Source: Bacteroidota bacterium (lineage in GTDB: Bacteria > Bacteroidota > Bacteroidia > Chitinophagales > Chitinophagaceae). Taken from it: DNA of 32,584 nt. The notes under the pieces were generated by a model that did not search any database, had not been told where the DNA came from, and saw only the letters and a list, made by a program, of their open reading frames with translations. A program made the position numbers and the translations under genes. The DNA lies in assembly GCA_023426425.1 (NCBI GenBank), contig JAFAAT010000089.1, positions 1 to 32,584 on the forward strand, in the 5' to 3' direction. Below are positions 7,113-15,796 of the stretch, one piece after another; the first letter of the stretch is position 1; every line of letters begins with the position of its first letter.

Positions 7113-8630
7113 TTACTTGAAATGCTTCAGCAGCACTACCTCGCGCTCGTCCAGCAAACGCCACTTACCGCGAGGCAGGTTTTTCTTTGTAAGTCCGGCA
7201 TACATTACTCTGTCCAGCTTTTCCACGCTATATCCAAGGGATTCAAAAATCCTTCTCACGATTCTGTTGCGGCCACTATGAATTTCTATGCCCAACTCGT
7301 GTCTGGTATCGAGGTAGGCTAGCTCATCCACCTGCACTTTTCCATCTTCAAGTTCCGGTCCCTTTACGATCTTTTCATAGTCTGCCCTGGTGAGGTTCTT
7401 GTCGAGCGTCACCTTGTAAACCTTCCTGATGTTGAAGCTAGGGTGGGACAGTTTATGCGCGAGTGTGCCGTCATTGGTCAATAGTAACAAGCCGGTAGTA
7501 TTTCTGTCAAGTCTGCCCACTGGGAACAGCCTTTCGGCTTCTACGCCGGTAACCAGATCCATCACAGTCTTACGTTCTTCCGGATCTTCGGTAGTAGTGA
7601 TGTAGCCCTTAGGCTTGTTGAGCAGCACATATACCAGGCCTTTTTGGGGAGTAAGTTTCTTGCCGGAAAGTGTCACCTGATCGCCAGGAACAATTCTGTA
7701 GCCAGGTTCCAGAACCAGTTCTCCGTTCACTCTCACTTTCCCCTGCTTCACAAACTCTGCCGCCTCTCTTCTGCTGGCCTCACCACTGTGGGAGATATAT
7801 TTATTCAGAGTCATCGGACCAGAGATCGGCTTATCCTCTTTTTTTCCTACAGGTACCCAGTCTTTGCGTTCACTCTCGTCTCTGTCCTTCGCTCTTCTGG
7901 CTTTGTTAGCTGGTTGCTCGAAGCCATGTTCTTTTTCATCTCCGGCAGATTCTGCAGGCTTACGGCGTTCATAGGGTTTCTTGTCCGCTGCGCGGGCAGG
8001 TCTCTTTTCAAAAGGTTTTCTTTCTCCTCTGAAGCCCCGGGTCTCACCATCTTCAGCAGGCTTCCTGCGCTCATAGGGCCTTTTCTGTGCTCCGTCGGTA
8101 CCCGCACGATCATCAGTGCGGTGTTCCTTCCATGGCTTTTTGTCGCCACCGCCAGTGCTGTCGGACTTGCGATCCTTCCATGGTTTTGCTCCTGGTTTAT
8201 CGTATGGTTTCCTGCTGCCTTCAGTGCCTTCTGCTTTTCCTCTATAGGGGCGCTTTTCGCCCTCTGCTCCCGATGCCTTTCTGTCGGCCCAGGGCTTCTT
8301 TTCGGTATTATCAGTTCTGCTAAATGGCTTTTTTGCCTCCTTGCTCCTGTCCTTTGGTGAGAAGCTCCTTTTGTCGCTCCTTCTCGCTGCTACTCCTTCG
8401 CCTGATGGCTTTTCGTCTTTATAGGATGGACGCTCTTTTTTGAATCCCGAATCTTTGTCCTTCCGGTCATAGCTTTTCCTGGCGGCTGGTTTTTCATACT
8501 TCCTTTTGCCAGCTCCATCTCTGTCCCCTGTGTTTCTTTGAGCACTGCCGGTCCGGCTACTCCGCTCATTACTGTCTTTTCCCCGTCCTGATTTTTCAGG
8601 AAAGGAAGAAGATCCTTCAATTTTGCTCAT
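7113..8630 (-). CDS. RsuA/RluB-type 23S/16S rRNA pseudouridine synthase with long charged N-terminal tail
   Basis: Residues about 273-325 form an S4 RNA-binding domain (MTLNKYISHSG, then RVNG). Residues about 335-505 form the RsuA/RluB/E/F catalytic domain, with the catalytic Asp375 in VGRLDRNTTGLLL and a C-terminal GRNRIVRRIFE. The enzyme should isomerise a uridine in rRNA. The first 270 residues are predicted disordered: rich in Lys, Arg, Asp, Glu and Gly, with about ten KP(W/Y/F)-centred motifs such as KRPYERRKPAE, and no hydrophobic core. I chose ATG 8630 because a -7-like element overlaps the alternative ATG at 8660. It is transcribed divergently from metH. Confidence 0.85.
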   Translation of the reverse strand: MSKIEGSSSFPEKSGRGKDSNERSSRTGSAQRNTGDRDGAGKRKYEKPAARKSYDRKDKDSGFKKERPSYKDEKPSGEGVAARRSDKRSFSPKDRSKEAKKPFSRTDNTEKKPWADRKASGAEGEKRPYRGKAEGTEGSRKPYDKPGAKPWKDRKSDSTGGGDKKPWKEHRTDDRAGTDGAQKRPYERRKPAEDGETRGFRGERKPFEKRPARAADKKPYERRKPAESAGDEKEHGFEQPANKARRAKDRDESERKDWVPVGKKEDKPISGPMTLNKYISHSGEASRREAAEFVKQGKVRVNGELVLEPGYRIVPGDQVTLSGKKLTPQKGLVYVLLNKPKGYITTTEDPEERKTVMDLVTGVEAERLFPVGRLDRNTTGLLLLTNDGTLAHKLSHPSFNIRKVYKVTLDKNLTRADYEKIVKGPELEDGKVQVDELAYLDTRHELGIEIHSGRNRIVRRIFESLGYSVEKLDRVMYAGLTKKNLPRGKWRLLDEREVVLLKHFK

Positions 8631-8649
8631 TACAATTGTTGCTAAACCG

Positions 8650-8657
8650 TAAAGGTA
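8650..8657 (-). promoter_or_regulatory. Probable -7 element for the pseudouridine synthase gene
   Basis: The minus strand reads TACCTTTA, one base off TAnnTTTG. It predicts a transcription start near 8643 and a leader of about 12 bases to the ATG at 8630, which argues against the in-frame ATG at 8660. Confidence 0.35.
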
Positions 8658-8714
8658 CAACCTTTAGCCCTTGCCACAGCTTTTATCCTGCTACCTAAAG
8701 TAGTTGCAACCTGT

Positions 8715-8722
8715 TACCTTTG
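8715..8722 (+). promoter_or_regulatory. -7 promoter element for metH
   Basis: TACCTTTG is an exact TAnnTTTG match, with a predicted leader of about 20 bases to the ATG at 8750. The spacer of about 120 bases between the divergent genes is too short to hold a full cobalamin riboswitch, and none is visible. Confidence 0.45.
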
Positions 8723-8749
8723 CTTACTGTTTAGAAGCTAAGAGCATCA

Positions 8750-11452
8750 ATGTCTATCATCCATCCTTTTTTGCGCCTCAGCGGCCTGGAACCGCTGGTG
8801 GTTCGGCCTGAGAGTAACTTTATCAATATTGGAGAAAGAACCAACGTCACGGGCTCTAAAAAGTTTGCCCGGCTGATTCGTGAGAACAAATACGAAGAAG
8901 CATTGTCTGTTGCCCGCCAGCAGGTGGAAGGAGGCGCTCAGGTGCTGGATGTGAATATGGATGATGCCCTGCTGGATGGAGAGCAGGCGATGACCACTTT
9001 CCTCAACCTGCTCCAGAGCGAGCCGGACATCGCGAAGATTCCTGTGATGATCGACTCTTCTAAATTCTCCATCATTGAGGCAGGACTGAAATGCATACAG
9101 GGAAAGTGTATTGTGAACTCCATCTCCATGAAGGAGGGTGAGGAGAACTTTATCGAACAGGCGCATATCTGCAAAGACTATGGCGCGTCGGTCATCGTGA
9201 TGGCTTTCGATGAGCAAGGACAGGCAGACACACTCGAGCGCAGAGTAAATATCTGTGAACGCGCTTATAAGATACTTACAGAAAAGGTGGGCTTTCAGCC
9301 CCAGGAGATCATATTCGATCCGAACATATTTGCGATTGCCACCGGCATTGAAGAGCATAACAACTATGCTGTGGACTTTATCGAAGCCACAAAGATCATC
9401 AAGCAGAAGATGCCGCTCACGAAAGTGAGTGGTGGAGTAAGTAATGTCTCTTTCTCGTTCCGCGGTAACGATCCTGTGCGCGAAGCTATTCATGCGGTCT
9501 TTCTTTACCATGCTATTAAAGCAGGTATGGACATGGGCATTGTCAATGCAGGACAACTGCAGGTCTACTCGGAAATCGAGCCTGAGCTAAGGGAGCTGTG
9601 TGAGGATGTGATCCTTAACAGAAGACCAGATGCCACTGAAAGACTTGTGACCTTTGCAGAGACGGTAAAGGCAAAAGATAAAGAAGAGAAGAAAGATGAC
9701 GCCTGGCGATCTGGCACTGTGGAGGAAAGGCTCAAGCATGCGTTGGTAAATGGCATTACTGATTACATTGACCAGGATACGGAAGAAGCACGTCTGAAGT
9801 ATCCCAAACCACTGGACGTGATTGAAGGTCCGCTAATGGCTGGTATGGACGTAGTGGGAGATCTGTTTGGCAGCGGTAAAATGTTTCTTCCTCAGGTAGT
9901 AAAGAGCGCCAGGGTAATGAAGAAATCGGTAGCTATCCTGACACCGTATATTGAAGCAGCCAAAGAAGAACGCCGGCTGGCCCATGAGAAAGCTGGTACA
10001 GTAAATGAGGAGGGTGCCGGTGCAGCAAAGGTTCTGCTGGCTACGGTGAAAGGAGATGTGCATGATATTGGAAAGAACATAGTAGGTGTGGTACTAGGTT
10101 GCAATGGCTACGACATTGTCGATCTGGGAGTGATGGTACCCGCTGATAAGATCCTGGACGTGGCCCAGAAAGAAAACGCTGACATTATTGGCCTTAGTGG
10201 GTTGATCACACCCTCGCTGGACGAGATGGTGCATGTGGCAAAGGAGATGAAGCGCAGAGGCATGACGCAACCACTACTGATAGGTGGAGCAACAACCTCC
10301 CGAACACACACAGCTGTGAGGATCGCACCCGAGTATGACAACGGTGTTGTGTATGTACTGGATGCCAGCCGCAGCGTGACCACAGTAGGAAACCTGCTGA
10401 ACAAGGAGCAGAAGGCGGAATTCCTTTCTGCTACAGCCAGAGAGTACGAGAAAATCAGAACTGATTTTGCGAGCAAGAAATCAGTGAAACAGTATATCAG
10501 TTTCGCTGAAGCACAGAATAATCCTGTGGACATAGACTGGTCAGGATATAATCCTCCGGTACCTGCCATGATGGGCACAAAGGCATTTATAGACTATGAT
10601 CTACAGGAGGTGCGCCAGTATATAGACTGGGGGCCGTTCTTCATAGCCTGGGAGATGAGAGGTAAATACCCTGACATCCTCAATGATGCAAACGTAGGCA
10701 CAGAGGCTACAAAGCTGTTTAACGATGCGAATGCTTTGTTGGATACCATCATCAATGAGAAATGGTTGTCTGCCAAAGGAGTGATTGGTTTTTGGGAAGT
10801 GGAGAAGACTGCGCCTGACACGATTATAGTGAAAGATGAAGCGGGTAGGGAATTAAAGCGACTGGAATCGCTTCGGCAGCAGAGCAAGAAAGCGGCTGGT
10901 CAGCCTAATTTTTCATTGTCTGATTTTATAAAGCCGAACGCGACTGACTATATGGGTGCATTTGCTGTGAGCATACATGGCATTGAGCCACATCTTCAGA
11001 AATTCATAGATCAGCATGATGACTATAACAAGATCATGTTGCAGGCGCTTGCTGATCGTCTGGCAGAGGCTTTTGCTGAACTGTTACACAAGCGCACACG
11101 TACCGAATACTGGGGCTATGCAAAGGGCGAGTCTTTATCAACGGAAGAACTGGTGAAAGAGACTTATCAAGGCATCCGGCCTGCACCGGGGTATCCTGCG
11201 TGTCCGGACCACACGGAGAAGTACAAACTCTTTGATTTGTTACAGGCTACTGAAGTAGCCGGCATTCAGTTAACAGAGTCATTGGCTATGTATCCTGCTG
11301 CTTCAGTGTGTGGCTGGTACTTCAGTCATCCACAGAGCACCTATTTTGGTATCGGCAAAATACTTCCTGACCAGCTGGGGGATTATGCGAGTCGCAAAGG
11401 ATATTCACTGGAAGACATGACGAAATGGCTATCAGCAAACCTGGAAGGATAA
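8750..11452 (+). CDS. metH: Cobalamin-dependent methionine synthase, lacking the homocysteine domain
   Basis: The 900-residue protein begins directly with the methyltetrahydrofolate (pterin) domain (FINIGERTNVTGS near 24-36). The B12 cap and binding modules follow, with DVHDIG at 436-441 giving the cobalt-ligating His438. The AdoMet-binding reactivation domain is at the C-terminus (RPAPGYPACPDHTEK from residue 810). Full-length MetH is about 1,200 residues with an N-terminal zinc-dependent homocysteine methyltransferase module, which is absent. In Bacteroidota that module is commonly a separate gene, usually close by, but neither it nor metF is in this window. The enzyme transfers methyl from methyltetrahydrofolate via cobalamin to homocysteine. 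The downstream membrane protein starts 4 bases after its stop. Confidence 0.93.
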   Translation: MSIIHPFLRLSGLEPLVVRPESNFINIGERTNVTGSKKFARLIRENKYEEALSVARQQVEGGAQVLDVNMDDALLDGEQAMTTFLNLLQSEPDIAKIPVMIDSSKFSIIEAGLKCIQGKCIVNSISMKEGEENFIEQAHICKDYGASVIVMAFDEQGQADTLERRVNICERAYKILTEKVGFQPQEIIFDPNIFAIATGIEEHNNYAVDFIEATKIIKQKMPLTKVSGGVSNVSFSFRGNDPVREAIHAVFLYHAIKAGMDMGIVNAGQLQVYSEIEPELRELCEDVILNRRPDATERLVTFAETVKAKDKEEKKDDAWRSGTVEERLKHALVNGITDYIDQDTEEARLKYPKPLDVIEGPLMAGMDVVGDLFGSGKMFLPQVVKSARVMKKSVAILTPYIEAAKEERRLAHEKAGTVNEEGAGAAKVLLATVKGDVHDIGKNIVGVVLGCNGYDIVDLGVMVPADKILDVAQKENADIIGLSGLITPSLDEMVHVAKEMKRRGMTQPLLIGGATTSRTHTAVRIAPEYDNGVVYVLDASRSVTTVGNLLNKEQKAEFLSATAREYEKIRTDFASKKSVKQYISFAEAQNNPVDIDWSGYNPPVPAMMGTKAFIDYDLQEVRQYIDWGPFFIAWEMRGKYPDILNDANVGTEATKLFNDANALLDTIINEKWLSAKGVIGFWEVEKTAPDTIIVKDEAGRELKRLESLRQQSKKAAGQPNFSLSDFIKPNATDYMGAFAVSIHGIEPHLQKFIDQHDDYNKIMLQALADRLAEAFAELLHKRTRTEYWGYAKGESLSTEELVKETYQGIRPAPGYPACPDHTEKYKLFDLLQATEVAGIQLTESLAMYPAASVCGWYFSHPQSTYFGIGKILPDQLGDYASRKGYSLEDMTKWLSANLEG

Positions 11453-11456
11453 TACA

Positions 11457-12128
11457 ATGGACGAAGCAACACACATCACTGAGACACAAGCAACACGAAA
11501 CAGATTTCCTGCTTCATTGCGTATTCCTGCAATGGTATTCAGCTACCTGTTTCACCCTGTTTTTGTACCGACGATCATGACTTTTGTGCTGTATAAGCTG
11601 GCTCCTACCAGTTTTGCGGGACTGTCTGCTGCCAACTTTTCAAGGCTGCTGCTAATGATCTTTGTGGTTACTGCTTTCTTTCCAATCATAACCACTCTTC
11701 TTACCAAAGCGGTGGGCTTTATCGGAAGCATTCATATGCATGATGCAAAGGACCGCATCATCCCGCTTATTGGAACAATGGCCTGGTACTTCTGGGCGCA
11801 TCATGTGGCCAAGAATATCAATGCTCCATTTATTCTGCAACTGTTGCTGCTTGCCAGCTTCTGGGGAGTCATCGCTGTGTTCATGATCAATATTTTTGTG
11901 AAGATCAGTATGCACACAGCAGGTGCCGGCAGCATCATTGGCATATTGATCGTTCTGATGTTCAATAGCCCGGTCAATATGTCTATTCCCTTTTTCATTG
12001 CGCTCATTGTTGCAGGTATCATAGGAACTTCGCGCATGATATTGAATGCGCATCTTAGTGGCGAGATCTGGCTGGGTTATATCATCGGAATACTGGTGCA
12101 AATTGCAGCGTATTTTTACCTTTCCTGA
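11457..12128 (+). CDS. PAP2-like integral membrane protein
   Basis: The 223-residue protein has about six membrane helices. It carries remnants of the type-2 phosphatidic acid phosphatase pattern: KISMHTAGAG at 149-158, where the catalytic GSH-type histidine region lies, and R193 with H199 in RMILNAHLSGEIWLGYIIG. The usual Asp after the last His is Glu (E203). Such proteins are often annotated as PAP2 family in Bacteroidota. Lipid or polyprenyl-phosphate phosphatase activity is plausible but unproven. It lies 4 bases downstream of metH and is probably co-transcribed, although no functional link is obvious. Confidence 0.65.
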   Translation: MDEATHITETQATRNRFPASLRIPAMVFSYLFHPVFVPTIMTFVLYKLAPTSFAGLSAANFSRLLLMIFVVTAFFPIITTLLTKAVGFIGSIHMHDAKDRIIPLIGTMAWYFWAHHVAKNINAPFILQLLLLASFWGVIAVFMINIFVKISMHTAGAGSIIGILIVLMFNSPVNMSIPFFIALIVAGIIGTSRMILNAHLSGEIWLGYIIGILVQIAAYFYLS

Positions 12129-12518
12129 GCCTCATATTTTAAGCAATCTGATCAATAAAATTGGCTGTAACCCTTTACAGTCCAGTCACATGAGCAGTAT
12201 AAAAATGTAAAATTATTCGGGTTAAACTGATCAAGTAATTGATCTTTTTGATAGCTTTACATTCTTCGCTATTGACAAAGAGAGAGAGACTTTTCGAGTA
12301 GTAAGAAAAAATAGAGTGAGAGAGATTTTTCCTGCAAAGACCGACTGGTAGTGGATACCTATTCCTGAACAAGGATTTTAGATACATTGGATAGTGTTTC
12401 CATTGATATCCTGAATAGCTTGTGCGCCCTTATCAAACATTGCTTGAGTTCGCTGCAAAAATTGCGGCCTGCCGGAGCATTGTGTTAAAACCTGAACACC
12501 ATAAAAAGAGAGAGCGAT
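12129..12518. other. 390-bp intergenic region upstream of the secreted glycoside hydrolase
   Basis: No convincing gene is present. Near 12229-12249 there is a weak AT-rich hairpin (GATCAA, loop GTAA, TTGATC) followed by TTTTT, which could terminate the metH unit. TAGCTTTA at 12252-12259 is a near match to the -7 consensus. GA-rich tracts recur at about 12279-12289, 12313-12324 and just before the ATG at 12507-12514. If transcription starts near 12265 the hydrolase mRNA would have an unusually long leader of about 250 bases. Confidence 0.4.
12229..12249 (+). terminator. Weak candidate terminator after the metH-PAP2 unit
   Basis: A 6-bp stem (GATCAA/TTGATC) with a GTAA loop is followed by five T residues, about 100 bases after the stop of the membrane protein gene. 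The stem is AT-rich and short, so it may not function. Confidence 0.3.
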
Positions 12519-15266
12519 ATGAAAAAAGTGATCATTGCAACTACCTTCCTTTTGTTGCTGATGCTGAACCACACCTGGGCGGGAGCCTCGGAACGCATTA
12601 ACATCAAAGGCGTCTACTGCAGTAACAACTGCATGAACTATAATCCATGGCTTAACGACGACATGGGCAGTCTCATCCAAAAGGTTTGGCTTCCCACCAA
12701 CATGCAGTACGTGGACGTGGCCCTGGCTCTTGAAAGAAAGGCGCTGGTTACAAAGATTTCACTTTATGACTATGAAGGTATTTTCACTTCAGCACCTGCT
12801 TTCATCTATGCGTCCTATAATAATCAGGAGACTCTAATTGGAACATTTGAAGGTCTTGACTACAAAAAATGGGTGGATATTTTTCCCGCATCACCAATTC
12901 TTGCGGACTCAATCATTGTAAAAAAGTACGGTAATAACGTCCCTCAAAAGATAAAGGTTTTTGGCTTGATCCCTGGTGCTAATCCGCCAGTAGCAAATAC
13001 CCCTACTCCCATCGTTGGAAAAATACCGGTAGACGGTAAACGTTGGTACCAGCTTGTTAATGCAACAAAGGGCATGGAAGCTTTGTTTGATGGAGTAACC
13101 AATGTACAGGTGAATACAGGCTGGGGCAAGATCCTTACAAACTATGATGCTTATTACCCCGTACTTCAGGGAGAAATGATTACATTGGATAGCATCAAAT
13201 TTTTTGATGGCGCAGGGAGCAACACAAGTGCACCTGTTACTATATCTGTGATCAATTCACAGTGGCAGCGGATTCCGATTGCCACGTTTACCGGTACTCA
13301 ATATAATGCCTGGGTGGGCCCAGATCCTACAAAACCTCTGAATGCGCCAAACAGATTTGCACTGGCAAATGCCATGACTGATGTAAAGTACATTGTGTTG
13401 AATACTTCAGGTGCATACCCGAATGAAATTGAGTTTTACGGATCGTATCTGCCACCGACACAAATTCCGCCGGCCCCTAAAAAGGATATTACTCTCAATC
13501 AAATGATGGGCGTAAACGCGTTTGAGTGGGATTTTATACATCCAAATCACACGTATGTCATAGATACAGCACGAATGAGAGCTGCAAAAAGCTTCACAGG
13601 TATCCGTCACTATATCGACTGGGAAAAGCTGGAGATGACAGAAGGCAACTATACCTTCAATCCGTGTCACATGGGTGGTTGGAACTATGATACGCTATAT
13701 CAGGCATGTAAGGCTGAAGGTATCGAAGTGCTGGCTGATATTAAGACCATCCCGGACTGGATGCAACAAACCTGGCCTGCCGGGCAAAGAGACCTGGAGA
13801 ATGTTCCTTTGCGATACGGGAAAGACTACTCCGATCCTTTGTCATACCTGGAGCAGGCAAAAGTAGCATTCCAGTTTGCTGCCCGTTATGGAAGTAATCC
13901 AAACGTACCTACTTCACTACTCAGCGTCAATACTGCAAAACGTTGGTCAACAGATCCTGCAAACTTTGTGCGCAAAGGCATGAACGTGATCAAGTATATG
14001 GAATCTGATAACGAGCGTGACAAGTGGTGGAAAGGCCGTAAGGCTTACCAGACAGCCCGCGAATATGCGGCAAACCTCTCGGCGTTCTATGATGGACACA
14101 AGAATACCATGGGACCAGGAGTAGGTGTTAAGAATGCTGATCCTAACATGAAAGTTGTGATGGGCGGGGTTGCGTCTGTGTCGGTGGATTATCTGATGGG
14201 TATGATAGACTGGTGCCGTGAATTCAGGGGTTACAATCCTGACGGATCAATTAACCTTTGCTGGGACGTAATCAATTACCACATATATTCAAATGACGCA
14301 GCTTCTTCTCAGAGCAGTACATCGAGCAGAGGTGCAGCACCTGAGGTAACAGGAACAGACAGTATTGCCAAAAACTTCATTGAGGTAGCTCACAGATTTG
14401 CGAAAGATATGCCTGTCTGGATCACGGAGACCGGATATGATGTAAATCAGTCTAGTCCGCTAAAAGCTATTCCAATTGGAAATAAATCCGTACTTGAGAC
14501 TCAGGCTGACTGGATCCTACGCACTTGTCTTGTATATGCAAGATCTGGTATCGAGCGCGTGTTTCTCTATCAGATGTATGATGACAATCCGACGAGCGGC
14601 ACCAAGTTTGCGTCTTCTGGTTTACTAAATGCGAACAGAACACGTAAGCCGGCAGCAGACTACCTCGTTCAAACAAGCCGTTTGATGGGTAACTACGTGT
14701 ACAAGCAAACAATCAACAGCAATCCTTTCGTTGACAAATATGAGTTGAACGGAAAGCCTGCTTATGTGTTGGTTAAGCCATCAGAGAATGGTTCTTCAGT
14801 TTCGTACACATTGAATTTAGGTACTGCTACCCAGGCTAAGATATATACACCGGCTGTGGGTCAGGATACAATGAACGTGCAAATTGTGAATACAAACAAT
14901 GGCTCTTTAACGATCACTGTAACAGAAACACCAAAGTTTGTAATCCCTGTTGTAAATGGAAGTTCCCAGTTGAAAATAGCTCCTGAGACGGGAACACCGT
15001 CGAGTGATGCCTGGGCCAGTACGATAAGGTTGTATCCGAATCCGGTTACAGATTTTATCAACCTGTCAATGGAAAACAAAGAAGAAGGCGACGTATTTGT
15101 TCGCATCGTGAATGTTGCTGGTCAGGTACTGTCAGCATTTAATGTCCATAAAGACGCCTTTAACTTTATAAAACGGATTGATCTTTCCGCTCTTGAAAAC
15201 GGACTTTATATTGTTGAGGTAAGACAAGGAAAGGAGAAATTCTCTCAAACCATCTTCAAAGGTTAG
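12519..15266 (+). CDS. T9SS-secreted clan-A-like glycoside hydrolase with two N-terminal beta modules
   Basis: The 915-residue protein has a signal peptide (about 1-21). Two similar beta-sandwich-like modules follow (about 28-152 and 165-310), ending in IKVFGLIPG and IEFYGSYLPP and resembling discoidin-type carbohydrate-binding domains. A TIM-barrel glycoside hydrolase domain spans about 322-725. Likely catalytic glutamates are Glu499 in ESDNERDKWW (the NE acid/base motif) and Glu637 in WITETGYD (nucleophile), as in clan GH-A families such as GH39 and GH5; I cannot assign the family. A beta domain and a T9SS type-A sorting domain (about 837-915, starting LYPNPVTDF) finish it. It is followed by a terminator and then the exopolysaccharide operon, which suggests the polysaccharide as its substrate. 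Confidence 0.8.
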   Translation: MKKVIIATTFLLLLMLNHTWAGASERINIKGVYCSNNCMNYNPWLNDDMGSLIQKVWLPTNMQYVDVALALERKALVTKISLYDYEGIFTSAPAFIYASYNNQETLIGTFEGLDYKKWVDIFPASPILADSIIVKKYGNNVPQKIKVFGLIPGANPPVANTPTPIVGKIPVDGKRWYQLVNATKGMEALFDGVTNVQVNTGWGKILTNYDAYYPVLQGEMITLDSIKFFDGAGSNTSAPVTISVINSQWQRIPIATFTGTQYNAWVGPDPTKPLNAPNRFALANAMTDVKYIVLNTSGAYPNEIEFYGSYLPPTQIPPAPKKDITLNQMMGVNAFEWDFIHPNHTYVIDTARMRAAKSFTGIRHYIDWEKLEMTEGNYTFNPCHMGGWNYDTLYQACKAEGIEVLADIKTIPDWMQQTWPAGQRDLENVPLRYGKDYSDPLSYLEQAKVAFQFAARYGSNPNVPTSLLSVNTAKRWSTDPANFVRKGMNVIKYMESDNERDKWWKGRKAYQTAREYAANLSAFYDGHKNTMGPGVGVKNADPNMKVVMGGVASVSVDYLMGMIDWCREFRGYNPDGSINLCWDVINYHIYSNDAASSQSSTSSRGAAPEVTGTDSIAKNFIEVAHRFAKDMPVWITETGYDVNQSSPLKAIPIGNKSVLETQADWILRTCLVYARSGIERVFLYQMYDDNPTSGTKFASSGLLNANRTRKPAADYLVQTSRLMGNYVYKQTINSNPFVDKYELNGKPAYVLVKPSENGSSVSYTLNLGTATQAKIYTPAVGQDTMNVQIVNTNNGSLTITVTETPKFVIPVVNGSSQLKIAPETGTPSSDAWASTIRLYPNPVTDFINLSMENKEEGDVFVRIVNVAGQVLSAFNVHKDAFNFIKRIDLSALENGLYIVEVRQGKEKFSQTIFKG

Positions 15267-15290
15267 TAAAAGCCAACCCCTATATACCTT

Positions 15291-15325
15291 AGGCTGTCTC
15301 CAATCGGGGACAGCCTTTTATTTTT
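15291..15325 (+). terminator. Intrinsic terminator of the glycoside hydrolase gene
   Basis: AGGCTGTC (15291-15298) pairs with GACAGCCT (15309-15316) around a 10-base loop and is followed by a T-rich tract, 24 bases after the stop codon. It separates the hydrolase transcript from the polysaccharide operon. Confidence 0.88.
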
Positions 15326-15796
15326 CACAAGCCTGTCGATCAGCATAATTTTTTGTCGCAGGAGGTGCGCTGGCCGGAACTAATAAGGCTCAGGTTAGAG
15401 AGTTATCCACCATACGTTTACGAAAACAGCGCCAGTCGTAGGTTCAGGTGCGACACACGAGTGGTTCAACCATTCCCCAATATCAGCGAAAACTTCCACA
15501 CACCTGTGCTGACAAGGGTTTCAGGCATTTTTTCATCTTATCAGGGACATTGGCAAGTTAATTTTTCCGGAATTTTCTTGTCGCTTCTTGTCAGCGAGTT
15601 ATAAGCTCTGCCGAAGCGTTTCAGCCATCTATTTACCACGGCATAGCACAATCTTTTTATAGCCTTGGCAAACTGGCTTGCTAAAAAAAAGATAAAGTCA
15701 GGAGCTCAAAGGGAAATCCCGGGGAGTATGAATAGTGAGTACAATTAAACCCATCAACAAACCAAACGACTATTGAACACCTATAAAAGTGGAACT
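15326..15796. promoter_or_regulatory. Intergenic/control region of the exopolysaccharide operon
   Basis: About 470 bases lie between the terminator and the first operon gene. A TTG-initiated frame at 15353-15604 (83 codons) has no recognisable domain and I do not accept it. TTGGCAAACTGGCTTGC near 15664 looks like a sigma-54 promoter but has one base too many between GG and GC. A short GGGAAATCCC inverted repeat occurs at 15710-15719. No exact TAnnTTTG element was found, so the operon's promoter is unassigned. The length is compatible with complex regulation. Confidence 0.4.

Noticed and set aside
7644..8360. 238-codon plus-strand frame opposite the pseudouridine synthase tail
   Set aside because: It is antisense to a Lys/Arg-rich low-complexity region, which produces long Phe/Leu/Ser-rich frames by composition alone.
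8631..8749. Cobalamin riboswitch upstream of metH
   Set aside because: The divergent spacer is about 120 bases, most of it upstream of the likely start site, and shows no B12-box-like segment.
8747..9556. 269-codon minus-strand frame opposite metH
   Set aside because: The plus strand there encodes the conserved pterin-binding domain of MetH; the antisense product has no recognisable motif.
12378..12680. 100-codon minus-strand frame whose end reads like a real protein (QRTQAMFDKGAQAIQDINGN)
   Set aside because: Its first half is antisense to the signal peptide region of the secreted hydrolase and no family is recognisable; at most a decayed gene fragment.
15353..15604. 83-codon TTG-initiated frame in the operon control region
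   Set aside because: No recognisable domain, no signal or helix pattern, and a rare start codon; more likely part of the regulatory spacer.
15664..15681. Sigma-54-like promoter TTGGCAAACTGGCTTGC ahead of the polysaccharide operon
   Set aside because: The distance between GG and GC is one base longer than the strict sigma-54 spacing, and the receiver gene downstream has no AAA+ activator domain.
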